Below, piece by piece: positions 16,368-24,565 of a DNA stretch of 64,000 bases (within the stretch, counting starts at the first letter, position 1; each line of letters begins with the position of its first letter). The DNA is from Mycobacterium sp. E3198 (GTDB lineage: Bacteria > Actinomycetota > Actinomycetes > Mycobacteriales > Mycobacteriaceae). The position numbers and the translations under genes are program-made. Under the pieces are notes generated by a model that saw only the letters and a program-made list of their open reading frames with translations, was not told the DNA's origin and did no database searches. The stretch spans positions 39,977-103,976 of the forward strand of contig NZ_LZIS01000268.1 in NCBI RefSeq assembly GCF_001667015.1, given 5' to 3'.

Positions 16368-17123
16368 ATGAACGCCGAGGTTGTCGCGTCCCAGGAGGAC
16401 ATCACGGCGGAGATGGCCGCCCTGAGCCGCGGTGAGGTCACCGGGGATCCGACGCAGCCGCGGCTCGACTACCCGCCCTATCGCAGCAGCGCCCTGCGCC
16501 ACCCGAAGCGGCCCCCGCTGGTCGTCGACCCCGACGAGCTGGAACTCGAGGGGCCGTGTTTCGGCAGCCACGAGGTCGGCGCGCTCGACGCCGACCTGAC
16601 GGCCGGCCATCCCGGCGAGCCGCTGGGGGAGCGGATCGTCATGACCGGGCGGGTGCTCGACGACGCCGGCCGCCCGGTGGTCGGACAGCTGGTCGAGATC
16701 TGGCAGGCCAACGCGAGCGGCCGGTACCGCCACCCGCGCGACCAGCACCCGGCCCCGCTGGACCCGAACTTCGTCGGCGCCGGCCGTTGCCTCACCGGTC
16801 CCGACGGCTCCTATCGCTTCCTGACGATCAAGCCCGGCCCCTATCCGTGGCGCAACCACCACAACGCCTGGCGCCCGGCCCACATCCACTTCTCGGTCTT
16901 CGGAACGGCTTTCACACAGCGGCTGGTCACCCAGATGTACTTTCCGGGCGACCCGCTGTTCGACCTCGACCCCATCTTCCAATCGATTCCCGATCCCGCC
17001 GCCCGAGGGCGGCTGATCGCCCACTACGACCACGGCGTCACCCGGCCGGAGTACGCGACCGGCTACCGCTGGGACATCGTGGTATGCGGCGGCCGGCGCA
17101 CCTGGACCGCGGACGATGGCTGA
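16368..17123 (+). CDS. pcaH: Protocatechuate 3,4-dioxygenase beta subunit
   Basis: 251 residues from ATG 16368. The four Fe(III) ligands of intradiol dioxygenases are all present: Tyr120 (ASGRYRH), Tyr159 (GPYPWRN), His172 and His174 (RPAHIHF). The spacing equals that of the Pseudomonas PcaH set. With PcaG it cleaves protocatechuate between the two hydroxyls to 3-carboxy-cis,cis-muconate. It overlaps pcaG by eight bases. An upstream TTG at 16335 is possible but unneeded. Confidence 0.94.
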   Translation: MNAEVVASQEDITAEMAALSRGEVTGDPTQPRLDYPPYRSSALRHPKRPPLVVDPDELELEGPCFGSHEVGALDADLTAGHPGEPLGERIVMTGRVLDDAGRPVVGQLVEIWQANASGRYRHPRDQHPAPLDPNFVGAGRCLTGPDGSYRFLTIKPGPYPWRNHHNAWRPAHIHFSVFGTAFTQRLVTQMYFPGDPLFDLDPIFQSIPDPAARGRLIAHYDHGVTRPEYATGYRWDIVVCGGRRTWTADDG

Positions 17124-17643
17124 ATTGCCTTGCACCCCAGGGCAAACCGTGGGGCCCTTCCTCGGCCTCGGGCTGCCGTATCCGGGCGACGGCGACGTCG
17201 TCGCCGACGGCCATCCGCACGCCGTGCGGTTGCACGGCACGGTGTACGACGGCGCCGGCGAGGCGGTCCCGGATGCGCTGGTCGAACTGTGGCAGCGCGA
17301 TGCCGCCGGGCGCATTCCGCGGACGGCGGGCTCGCTGCGCCGCGACGGTGCGGGGTTCACCGGGTGGGGCCGGTGCGCGACCGATGCGGCCGGGCGCTAC
17401 GGCTTCACCACGGTGGCCCCCGGTTCGGGCTCCGGGCGGCCGCCGTTCTTCGCGATCGCCGTCTTCGCGCGGGGGCTGTTGCACCGCTTGTTCACCCGCG
17501 CCTACCTGCCCCACGACGAGGTGGACGCTGACCCGGCGCTGGCCACCCTGATATGCGTACCCGAAAGCGGCGGCGCCACTTACCGTTTCGACATACACCT
17601 GCAGGGCCCGAACGAGACCGCATTCCTGGAGCACCGCCGATGA
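17116..17643 (+). CDS. pcaG: Protocatechuate 3,4-dioxygenase alpha subunit
   Basis: 175 residues. It has the intradiol core without a full iron site, as expected for PcaG: TPGQTVGPFLGLGLPY at the N-terminus, LVELWQRDAAG, FTTVAPGSG, then FAIAVFARGLLHRLFTRAYL and the closing TYRFDIHLQGPNETAFL, which is characteristic of PcaG. It pairs with PcaH in the (alpha-beta)n enzyme. It overlaps pcaB by four bases (ATGA). Confidence 0.93.
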   Translation: MAELPCTPGQTVGPFLGLGLPYPGDGDVVADGHPHAVRLHGTVYDGAGEAVPDALVELWQRDAAGRIPRTAGSLRRDGAGFTGWGRCATDAAGRYGFTTVAPGSGSGRPPFFAIAVFARGLLHRLFTRAYLPHDEVDADPALATLICVPESGGATYRFDIHLQGPNETAFLEHRR

Positions 17644-18860
17644 CCAACCTGCTGTGGCCCGGCGACCAGCGGGCCGGCGCACACCTGACGGACGCCGCGC
17701 TGCTGGCGCTGATGGTCGCGGTGGAATCCGCCTGGTTGGGCGCCCTGGCCGCGGCGGGACTGGCGCCGGGGGAAGGCACCGACCTGTCGAACCTGGTGGG
17801 CGACGACGACCGCGAGCCGCTCGCGGCCGCCGCGGAGGGCGGGGGCAACCCGGTCATCGGCCTGGTCGAGCTGCTGCGAGCGCGCGCCGCCCCGGCGGCC
17901 GCGCGTTGGATCCACCGGGGCCTCACCAGCCAGGACGTCCTCGACACCGCCCTGATGCTGGGCGTGCGCGGCGTCGTCGACGCTCTCACTGCAGAACTGA
18001 CGCAACAGCTTTCGACGCTGTCCGCCCTCGCCACGGCACACCGGGGCACCCCCATGATGGCCCGCACGCTCACCCAGCACGCGGCGCCCACCACCTTCGG
18101 CGTCAAGGCGTCCGTGTGGTTGAACGGGGTCGCCGACGCGCTCGAGGGGCTGCGCGGGCTGGTCACCCCGATTCAGATCGGCGGAGCCGCCGGGACGCGG
18201 GCCGGCGCCACCGAACTGGCGGCGCTGCTCACCGACGCCGCCGATCCCGCGGAAGTATCTGATCGGCTAACGCGCAGCGCCGCCACCGCTTTGGGCTTGG
18301 CCCCCCGATCGCCGTGGCACACGACGCGCACGCCGGTCACCGCGGCCGGCGACGCCTTCGTCGGGTGCACCGACTCCTGGGGCCGCATCGCCTCGGACGT
18401 TGTCACCTTGGTCCGCCCGGAGGTCGGCGAACTCGGCGAACCGGCGGGCGAGCACCGCGGCGGATCGTCGTCGATGCCGCACAAGCGCAATCCGGTGTTG
18501 TCGATCCTGATTCGCCGCGCCGCCATCGCGGCGCCCCCGCTGGCGGCCACCCTGCACACCGCCGCGGCGCTGGCCGACGACGAGCGGCCCGACGGGGGAT
18601 GGCACGCCGAGTGGGACACCCTGCGCACCCTGGCCCGGCGCACCCTCGTGGCGGGTTCCCAATGCGGCGAGCTACTGGCCGGGCTGCAAGTGCATTCCGC
18701 GCGGATGGCTGAAAACCTGCGAATGACAGACGTTTACGGCGAACAACGGGCGATCGCCGAGCTGGCGGGCAAGGCCGCCTCGGCGACCTACTTCGGCGCC
18801 GCCGACCGTTTGATCGACGAGAGCCTGGCCCGCGCCGAGCGGATCCTCAAGAACCGCTAG
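17640..18860 (+). CDS. pcaB: 3-carboxy-cis,cis-muconate cycloisomerase
   Basis: 406 residues from ATG 17640. A fumarase/aspartase-superfamily member with the signature GSSSMPHKRNPVLS and the helical segment RWIHRGLTSQDVLDTALML. PcaB lactonises 3-carboxymuconate to 4-carboxymuconolactone. The next pathway genes (pcaC, pcaD, pcaIJ, pcaF) do not follow; instead a convergent EthR-like regulator overlaps its 3' end by 14 bases. Length is slightly below the usual 430-450, losing only C-terminal residues. Confidence 0.93.
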   Translation: MTNLLWPGDQRAGAHLTDAALLALMVAVESAWLGALAAAGLAPGEGTDLSNLVGDDDREPLAAAAEGGGNPVIGLVELLRARAAPAAARWIHRGLTSQDVLDTALMLGVRGVVDALTAELTQQLSTLSALATAHRGTPMMARTLTQHAAPTTFGVKASVWLNGVADALEGLRGLVTPIQIGGAAGTRAGATELAALLTDAADPAEVSDRLTRSAATALGLAPRSPWHTTRTPVTAAGDAFVGCTDSWGRIASDVVTLVRPEVGELGEPAGEHRGGSSSMPHKRNPVLSILIRRAAIAAPPLAATLHTAAALADDERPDGGWHAEWDTLRTLARRTLVAGSQCGELLAGLQVHSARMAENLRMTDVYGEQRAIAELAGKAASATYFGAADRLIDESLARAERILKNR

Positions 18861-19494
18861 CCGCCAGCGCCCTGCCGCCGGCCTCGTAAATGCTGGCCAG
18901 CCAGATGTGCACCAGCGTGTCGATCACCCGGTCTTCCGGGATCGCCGGCTCCTCGGTGGTGAACGTCGCGGCCATCACCCGTTCGCTCAACATGTTCAGC
19001 GCGACGGACAGATCCTCGGCCGGGTAGGTCTCGGGGGCCGCGCCGCGGCGGCGCTCGGCCTTGATCGCCGCCGTGGTGTGGGAAATCCACTTGCCCATGA
19101 GCGTCGACCACAGCTGGCGGACCTCGGGGTTGGTGGCTTTCGCCGCGGCGCCGGCCACCGCGACCGCCCGGTGCGAGCCCGACACCTCGAAGAACGCCTC
19201 GATGCGCGCCCGCCAATGCGCGGCGGGGTCGCCGAAGAGCTTGCCGCCCAGCGCGGTAAGCGCCGCGTGGGCCTTGCCGTTCATCTGGTCCAGCAACGAC
19301 AGCAATACCGCGTTCTTCGATTGGAAGTAAAAGTAGAAGGTGGGACGGGAAATGCCGGCGCCCTTGGCCAAATCGTCGACGGAGAAGTCGGCCAGCGGCC
19401 GCTCCTGCAGGAGGCGCTCGGCCGTGGCCAGGATCGCTTGTTCGCGGTCGTCACCCGAATAATGCGACGAACGTCGGCCTCGGGAGGCGTGCAT
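18847..19494 (-). CDS. EthR-like TetR-family repressor
   Basis: 215 residues. It strongly resembles EthR of M. tuberculosis in the DNA-binding half: SGDDREQAILATAERLL, PLADFSVDDLAKGAGISRP and TFYFYFQSKNAVLL. The ligand-domain phrases GSHRAV, LWSTLMGKWI, ERRRGAAPETYPAEDL and DTLVHIWLASIY also match. EthR represses the monooxygenase gene ethA by cooperative binding of several dimers to a repeated operator. No ethA-like gene is adjacent, so this is a paralogue or relocated regulator. A repeated site at 19542-19591 suggests autoregulation. Confidence 0.88.
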   Translation of the reverse strand: MHASRGRRSSHYSGDDREQAILATAERLLQERPLADFSVDDLAKGAGISRPTFYFYFQSKNAVLLSLLDQMNGKAHAALTALGGKLFGDPAAHWRARIEAFFEVSGSHRAVAVAGAAAKATNPEVRQLWSTLMGKWISHTTAAIKAERRRGAAPETYPAEDLSVALNMLSERVMAATFTTEEPAIPEDRVIDTLVHIWLASIYEAGGRALAASGS

Positions 19495-19541
19495 CTACTC
19501 GCCCTGCCTGGGGTCGGACACGTCAGTTACTTTATGGATGC

Positions 19542-19591
19542 GTCGATATACGTCAACGAAATTGTTGATGAAAACCAACGATATTGTCGAT
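19542..19591. promoter_or_regulatory. Repeated EthR-type operator, three sites spaced 22 bp
   Basis: GTCGAT (19542-19547), GTTGAT (19564-19569) and GTCGAT (19586-19591) recur at exact 22-base steps. The longer units AACGAAATTGTTGAT (19555-19569) and AACGATATTGTCGAT (19577-19591) agree at 13 of 15 bases. The block is AT-rich and begins 48 bases upstream of the EthR-like start. It fits cooperative binding of several dimers, as known for EthR. Confidence 0.65.
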
Positions 19592-19622
19592 TAAATTGAC
19601 GGCCGTCGCCCCGGCGAACCTG

Positions 19623-19636
19623 ATGACTTTCGCCCC
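19623..19636 (+). promoter_or_regulatory. DosR-box-like sequence (weak)
   Basis: ATGACTTTCGCCCC agrees with GGGACNNNNGNCCC, the core I use for the DosR box, at 7 of 9 fixed positions. It lies 67 bases before the DUF1876 gene, whose M. tuberculosis homologue belongs to the DosR regulon. Confidence 0.4.
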
Positions 19637-19703
19637 TACTTCGCGCCCACCCGGTGATGGTCGCATCTAATCAGGCAAATCTCGCAAGGCAAGGAGACCG
19701 GCG

Positions 19704-19985
19704 ATGACGGGCGAGGGCGACGGCACCAAGACCTGCCAGGTCGACGTGGTGGTCGAAGAGCACGAAGAGCGCACCCGGGCCAAGGCCCGGCTGGCGTGGG
19801 CGGGCAGGGACTTCGTCGGTGTGGGTCTGGCGCGGCTCGACCCCGCCGACGAACCGGTGGCCCGGATCGGCGACGAACTGGCGATCGCCCGGGCCCTCTC
19901 GGATTTGTCGAACCAGCTGATGGCCTTGACCTCCACCGACATCCAGTCCAGCACCCACCAGCCGGTCACCGGTCTGCACCGCTGA
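19704..19985 (+). CDS. DUF1876 protein, Rv1738/Rv2632c type
   Basis: 93 residues, ATG 19704 behind AAGGAG. It matches the DUF1876 pattern: VVEEHEERTRAKARLAW, VGVGLARLDPAD, IGDELAIARALSDL and the final DIQSSTHQP. Rv1738, a dormancy-induced protein, has a dimeric fold resembling ribosome hibernation factors. Direct binding to ribosomes is unproven. It is followed 19 bases later by the hibernation-factor-like gene, so the pair is probably one transcript under a DosR-like box. Confidence 0.9.
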   Translation: MTGEGDGTKTCQVDVVVEEHEERTRAKARLAWAGRDFVGVGLARLDPADEPVARIGDELAIARALSDLSNQLMALTSTDIQSSTHQPVTGLHR

Positions 19986-20004
19986 AGGAGCGTGGCAACG
20001 AATC

Positions 20005-20808
20005 ATGAGACAGAGACCCGATTTACCGGACGTGATGGACGTTCAGGTGACGACGCACGGCCGGCTGCCCGACGCCGAAGACTATGCGCGGACCAAGATC
20101 GGCGAGCTCGGTCGCCTCACCCACGAACCGGTGCTGCGCGCGCACGTCAGGCTCAGCGAGCACGGCGATCCGGCGGTGGCCCGCCGCGTCATCGCGCAGG
20201 CGAACCTCGACGTCAACGGCCGGCTGGTCCGCGCGCAGGTAGAGGGCGTCACCGCGCGGGAAGCGATCGATCGGCTCGAGGCGCGGCTGCGTCGCGGGCT
20301 GGAACGCGCCGCCGAACACTGGGAAGCCAAACGGGGCGGCGTGCCCCGCAGTGCCCCGCACGAGTGGCGGCATCAGTCCGAGCCCGCCCACCGGCCGAAT
20401 TACTTCCCGAGGCCCGAAAGCGAACGCCGCATCGTGCGGCACAAGTCGTACAGCGTGCCCGCCCGCACCATCGACGAGGCGGCCCTCGAGATGGAACTGC
20501 TCGACTACGACTTCCACCTGTTCACGGAGCGGGGCACCAACCAGGACAGCGTGCTGTATCGCGAGGCGCCCACCGAATACCGCCTGGCCCAAGTCGATCC
20601 GGAGCTGGCGGACGGGCTGGCGCCGTTCGAGATCCCGCTGACCATCAGCCCGCAGCCGGCACCCAAGCTCACCGTGGACCAGGCGATCGAGCGGCTAGGC
20701 CTGCTCGGCCTGCCGTTCCTGTTCTTCGTCGACACCGCCCGGGACCGCGGCAGCGTGCTCTATCACCGCTACGACGGGCACTACGGCCTCATCGCGCCGG
20801 CGAGTTGA
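20005..20808 (+). CDS. Ribosome hibernation factor-like protein (Rv0079/RafH type)
   Basis: 267 residues. The N-terminal half has an HPF/RaiA-like domain (DVQVTTHGRLPDAEDYARTK, VRLSEHGDP, QANLDVNGRLVRAQVEG). The C-terminal half repeats elements of the HPF C-terminal domain, DYDFHLFTERGTNQDSVLYR and FFVDTARDRGSVLYHRYDGHYGLI. This matches the dormancy protein Rv0079, reported as a translation inhibitor and hypoxia hibernation factor in mycobacteria. It should bind 70S ribosomes in low oxygen. Its 3' end overlaps the convergent fadD gene by 20 bases. Confidence 0.87.
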   Translation: MRQRPDLPDVMDVQVTTHGRLPDAEDYARTKIGELGRLTHEPVLRAHVRLSEHGDPAVARRVIAQANLDVNGRLVRAQVEGVTAREAIDRLEARLRRGLERAAEHWEAKRGGVPRSAPHEWRHQSEPAHRPNYFPRPESERRIVRHKSYSVPARTIDEAALEMELLDYDFHLFTERGTNQDSVLYREAPTEYRLAQVDPELADGLAPFEIPLTISPQPAPKLTVDQAIERLGLLGLPFLFFVDTARDRGSVLYHRYDGHYGLIAPAS

Positions 20809-22642
20809 GATAGAGGCCGGTGAGGCGGTCGGCGAACTTCTCGATCACCACCTTGCGGCGCAGCTTCATGCTCGGCGTGAGATCCCCGGATTCGACGGTG
20901 AGTTCGCGGTCGAGGATCGCGAATCGCTTGATCTGCTCCCACCGGTTCAGTTCCAGGTTCAGCGCGTCGACGTACCCGGCGATCAGCTCCTGCGTCCTCT
21001 CGTCGGAGGCGATCTCGGCGAACGACTTGTCGGCCAGCCCATTCTTGGCGGCCCACTCGGCGACCGCCTCGCTGTCGAGGCTGACCAGCGCCACGCAATA
21101 CGGCTTCCCCTCGCCGTAAACCAAGAGCTCGCTGGCGTACGGGCACAGGCCCTTGAATTTCGCATCGATCGCCGACGGCGCCACGTACTTGCCCTGCGAG
21201 GTCTTGAACATGTCCTTCTTGCGGTCGGTGATCCGCAGGAAGCCGTCCGCGTCGATCTCACCGATGTCGCCGGTGTGAAACCATCCGTCCCCGTCGAGCG
21301 CCTCGGCGGTGGCGTCGGGCAGGTCGTGATACGACGTCATCAAACCCGGCCCCCTGAGCAGGATTTCGCCGTCGTCGGCGATCCTGGCTTCGGTGGACGG
21401 GAACGGCCACCCGACCGTCCCGAACCGGTAGGCGTGGGGACGGTTGATGAATGACGCGGCCGCCGTTTCGGTCAGGCCGTAGCCCTCCAGCACGACGATC
21501 CCCACGGCGTCGAACCATTGCGCGACGTCACGGTCCAGGGCGGCGGCCGCCGAGACGAAGAACCGCAGCCGGCCGCCGAACCGCTCGCGAATCGTCGAAA
21601 ACACCGCCCGGTCGGCCACCCTGTACGCCAGCGAGGCGAACACCGACGGCTTGTTGCCGGCCTGCCGGGCCTCCGACACCTTCACGCCCAGCCTGATCGC
21701 CCAGTCGAACAACGTCTTGCTGAGCCTGCCCCGCTCGGCGACCATGGTCTCGATGTGGGCGTGCGCCTTCTCGAAGATGCGCGGGGCCGCGCCCATGATG
21801 GTGGGCCGCAGGGTCGCCAGGTTGTCGACGATCCGCTCGACGCGGCCGTCGATCGCGGTCGGGAAGCCGACCTGCAGCGGCAGCGCCAGCATCACCTTGC
21901 CGAAGGCGTGCGCCAGGGGCAGCCACAGGAAGTTCAGGTCGTCGGGGCCCAGGATGCCCAGCGAGTCGATGGCCGCCGCGGTGTACGTCCACGCGCCGTG
22001 GGTCAGCCGCACGCCCTTCGGCCGCCCCGTGGTGCCTGAGGTGTAGATCAGGCTGGCGAGCTGCGCCGGACCGATGGCGGCGACCCGGTCGTCGATCACA
22101 CCGGGGGAGTCGGCCAGCAGCTGCTTGCCCAGCTGCTCCAGTTCGGCCAACGTGATCACCCAGTCGCCGTCGCCGTTGCCGTCGATGATCACCACCTTGC
22201 CGACCTCGGGCAGCTCGGCGCGGTGCTGCAGCAATTTGTCGACCTGGCTTTGGTTTTCGGCGACCACCACCCGGCTGCCGGAATTGGCGACGATGTACGC
22301 GACGTCGCCCGAGTTGGTCGTCGGATACACCGTGGTGGTCGCCGCGCCAGCGCACATCACGGCGAAATCGACGAGCACCCACTCGTAGCGCGTCGCTGAC
22401 GCCAGCGCCACCCGGTCCTCCGGGGCGATCCCAAGCGCGATCAGCCCGCCGGCGATGTTGTGGACGCGTTCACCGACCTGCCGCCAGGTCACGCTCTCCC
22501 AGCTGTGGTCCTGCGGATACCGAAACGCCTCCGCGTCCGGGGTCGCGGCGACGCGGTCGAGGAACAGGTGCGCCACCGACGGCGCGCGCTTCTCGATCTT
22601 GGAGAAGTCGGGCCGCTCCATCGAGGCCAGTGGTGTCTTCAT
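20789..22642 (-). CDS. Long-chain fatty-acyl-CoA/AMP ligase (FadD15-like)
   Basis: 617 residues. Adenylation motifs are LIYTSGTTGRPKGVRL, YGLTETAAASF, GWFHTGDIG and DRKKDMFKTSQGKYVAPS. The overall organisation is that of bacterial long-chain acyl-CoA synthetases of the FadD15 group. It would activate long-chain fatty acids, which fits the triacylglycerol synthase gene 3 kb away. The start ATG 22642 follows a 17-base gap from the upstream small gene, so the two may form an operon. Confidence 0.88.
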   Translation of the reverse strand: MKTPLASMERPDFSKIEKRAPSVAHLFLDRVAATPDAEAFRYPQDHSWESVTWRQVGERVHNIAGGLIALGIAPEDRVALASATRYEWVLVDFAVMCAGAATTTVYPTTNSGDVAYIVANSGSRVVVAENQSQVDKLLQHRAELPEVGKVVIIDGNGDGDWVITLAELEQLGKQLLADSPGVIDDRVAAIGPAQLASLIYTSGTTGRPKGVRLTHGAWTYTAAAIDSLGILGPDDLNFLWLPLAHAFGKVMLALPLQVGFPTAIDGRVERIVDNLATLRPTIMGAAPRIFEKAHAHIETMVAERGRLSKTLFDWAIRLGVKVSEARQAGNKPSVFASLAYRVADRAVFSTIRERFGGRLRFFVSAAAALDRDVAQWFDAVGIVVLEGYGLTETAAASFINRPHAYRFGTVGWPFPSTEARIADDGEILLRGPGLMTSYHDLPDATAEALDGDGWFHTGDIGEIDADGFLRITDRKKDMFKTSQGKYVAPSAIDAKFKGLCPYASELLVYGEGKPYCVALVSLDSEAVAEWAAKNGLADKSFAEIASDERTQELIAGYVDALNLELNRWEQIKRFAILDRELTVESGDLTPSMKLRRKVVIEKFADRLTGLYLNSPAR

Positions 22643-22659
22643 GGTTAGCCTTCGATTCC

Positions 22660-22920
22660 TCAGCGGGCGACCGCGACCCGAACGGACAGCCGCTCACCGA
22701 TGGCGTACGCCCTGCCCCAATCGGCGCCGCGGACGGCGCGCTCGAAGTCGTCGACCAAGGGGCTCTCGGCGCCCAGCTCGGCCAGCCACGCGGAGACGGT
22801 GGTCGTGATCTCATGGGCCGGCACCCGGGCCGTGTGCCCGTCGTGCAGGCAATCGGTCAACTGATAGACCGTGGCCGCCTTGCGTTGTGGCCAATGAGGC
22901 CGCCATGTCGCTGGGTACAT
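22660..22920 (-). CDS. Small protein of unknown function
   Basis: 86 residues, ATG 22920 behind GGGAG. No known motif is recognised. It opens with MYPATWRPHWPQRKA, then has a helical part (VSAWLAELGAESPLVDDFERAV) and ends VRVAVAR. It is upstream of the acyl-CoA ligase on the same strand. The divergent region with the acetyltransferase gene holds a DosR-like box, so it may be induced in hypoxia (inference). Confidence 0.65.
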   Translation of the reverse strand: MYPATWRPHWPQRKAATVYQLTDCLHDGHTARVPAHEITTTVSAWLAELGAESPLVDDFERAVRGADWGRAYAIGERLSVRVAVAR

Positions 22921-23025
22921 TTTCGTCTCCCGGTTTAGCCGTATCGATCCATCCGACCACCGCCGCAGGACGCGCCATAGAGACCAAGATCACGTCTGCC
23001 GACTCCCCGAAGTCCCGGCGCGACA

Positions 23026-23039
23026 GGGTCCTAAGTCAC
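23026..23039 (-). promoter_or_regulatory. DosR-box-like sequence
   Basis: Read on the minus strand, GTGACTTAGGACCC matches GGGACNNNNGNCCC at 8 of 9 fixed positions. It lies between the divergent small gene (start 22920) and the acetyltransferase gene (start 23099), and could serve either. Confidence 0.5.
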
Positions 23040-23098
23040 ACCGCCCGCCCGCGTATTGCCCCGGCAATGGGGGCTCGGGTCGCGTACCGTACATCGGG

Positions 23099-24079
23099 GT
23101 GACGACGGATCTCGCGGAGTTGTCGGCGCTCGACGTGTTCGCTGGCATCCCGGCGCAGGACCTCACGGCCCTGGCCGCCCGGTTGCAGCCGCTGCACGCC
23201 TCGGCCGGCGAGGTCCTGATGCGCCAGGGAGAACAGGCGTCTTCCTTCTCGATCATCACGTCGGGCCGCGTGGAGATCCGGCACGCCGGCCCGGACGGCC
23301 AGGTCATGGTCACCGAACTGTCGCCGGGGACCATCGTCGGCGAAATCGCCTTGCTGCGAAGCAAACCCAGAACGGCGACGGTGATCGCGACGGATGACGT
23401 GCGCGGCTACGTCGGATACGACAGCGCCTTCGAGCGCATGCTGGCCATCCCCGTCGTCGCCGAACGGATGGTTCGCACCGCGCGGCAGCGGTTGGCCGCC
23501 TACATCGACCCGATCCCGGTATCGGCGAAAGACGGCACCGAGTTCTTGCTGCGCCCCGTCCTGCCCGGTGACGCCGAGCGCTTCAAGAGCGAAGGTTCGT
23601 TCTCGCGCGAGACGCTGTACCGGCGCTACCAGGGTGGCGTTCCCACCGCGGCGCGCCTGGCCTATCTGTTCGAGGTCGACTATGTCGACCATTTCGTCTG
23701 GGTCGTGGCGGCCCGCCCGGACGGACCGGTCGTCGCCGACGCCCGCTTCATCCGCGACGAGGACGACCCGGGCTCGGCGGAGGTCGCGCTCACCGTCGCG
23801 GACGCCTACCAGAACCGCGGGATCGGCACGCTGCTGCTCGGCGCGCTGGCGATCGCCGCGCGCATCGACGGCATCGAGCGCTTTCACGCGCGGGTGCTCG
23901 CCGACAACCCGCCCGCCCGGGTGCTGGGAGACAAGGTCAACGCGCGCTGGGAGCCGGAGGAACCCGGCGTGATCAGCACGTCCGGGGAGATCCCGGACGC
24001 GGCCGAGTTACCCCTCGACCACGACACCCGCCTGAAGATCCAGCGGGTGGCCCGCCAGGTGATCCACGCATTCGACTGA
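23099..24079 (+). CDS. cAMP-regulated protein lysine acetyltransferase (Rv0998/PatA type)
   Basis: 326 residues from GTG 23099. Residues 1-140 are a cyclic-nucleotide-binding domain with GEVLMRQGEQASSFSIITSG and the phosphate cassette region GTIVGEIALLRSKPRTATV. Residues 150-326 are a GNAT domain with FIRDEDDPGSAEVAL and the acetyl-CoA loop QNRGIGTLLLGAL. This fusion is specific to mycobacterial PatA (Rv0998, MSMEG_5458), in which cAMP relieves autoinhibition and the enzyme acetylates targets such as acyl-CoA synthetases. A FadD gene lies immediately next door, divergently. Not the mannosyl-lipid acyltransferase also called PatA at 42894. Confidence 0.93.
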   Translation: MTTDLAELSALDVFAGIPAQDLTALAARLQPLHASAGEVLMRQGEQASSFSIITSGRVEIRHAGPDGQVMVTELSPGTIVGEIALLRSKPRTATVIATDDVRGYVGYDSAFERMLAIPVVAERMVRTARQRLAAYIDPIPVSAKDGTEFLLRPVLPGDAERFKSEGSFSRETLYRRYQGGVPTAARLAYLFEVDYVDHFVWVVAARPDGPVVADARFIRDEDDPGSAEVALTVADAYQNRGIGTLLLGALAIAARIDGIERFHARVLADNPPARVLGDKVNARWEPEEPGVISTSGEIPDAAELPLDHDTRLKIQRVARQVIHAFD

Positions 24080-24127
24080 CACCTGGGACGGAGTTGGAAA
24101 ACCGGGCAGCGACCTGCGCCGCACGCC

Positions 24128-24394
24128 TCATTCGCCGTGCTTGCTGACCGCCTGACCGGCGCTGTGCACCACGCTGCGGAAGAAGTCGATGCGGGCGGCG
24201 CTCAGCTCCTCGGCCAGGTCCAGGGCGGCATCGACGACGGTCTTGCGGCGCGACTGCTCAGGGAGCACGGGACTGATCTGGTCGACGAACTTGCGCACGG
24301 CCTCGATGGCCTGCTTGCGACCGCTGTCGACGGACTCGAGCACGTCGTCGGAAAGCTCTGCCCAGCGCGGCTCGGATTTTTCCGGTGCTGTCAT
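24128..24394 (-). CDS. Small helical protein of unknown function
   Basis: 88 residues, ATG 24394 behind GAGGAG. The sequence is soluble, charged and probably helical (WAELSDDVLESVDSGRKQAIEAVRKFVDQI; AALDLAEELSAARIDFFRSVV). No catalytic motif or membrane segment is seen. It shares a divergent promoter region with the alpha/beta hydrolase, where a strong DosR-like box lies 78 bases upstream of its start. Confidence 0.75.
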   Translation of the reverse strand: MTAPEKSEPRWAELSDDVLESVDSGRKQAIEAVRKFVDQISPVLPEQSRRKTVVDAALDLAEELSAARIDFFRSVVHSAGQAVSKHGE

Positions 24395-24471
24395 GGTGGA
24401 CTCCTCGTCTCCGGCTCTTTCGGCACTGCGCCGACGACCCCGACGTTACGACTCCGGCGCGACCGACACGA

Positions 24472-24485
24472 GTGACTAAAGTCCC
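24472..24485 (+). promoter_or_regulatory. DosR-box-like sequence (strongest in window)
   Basis: GTGACTAAAGTCCC differs at one position from the palindromic core GGGACTAAAGTCCC. It lies midway between the divergent starts at 24394 and 24566 and could drive both. Confidence 0.65.
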
Positions 24486-24565
24486 TGCGTATCCGATCTT
24501 TTCGCGAAGGCGCCCGGGCCGTAGGTCCCTAACGCGCCGGATCGGCGGGATGTTAGCGTGCCGCA

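Noticed and set aside
23001..23016. Second possible DosR half-site (AGTCCC) before the acetyltransferase gene
   Set aside because: Only one half matches; the other half lacks the GGGAC core.
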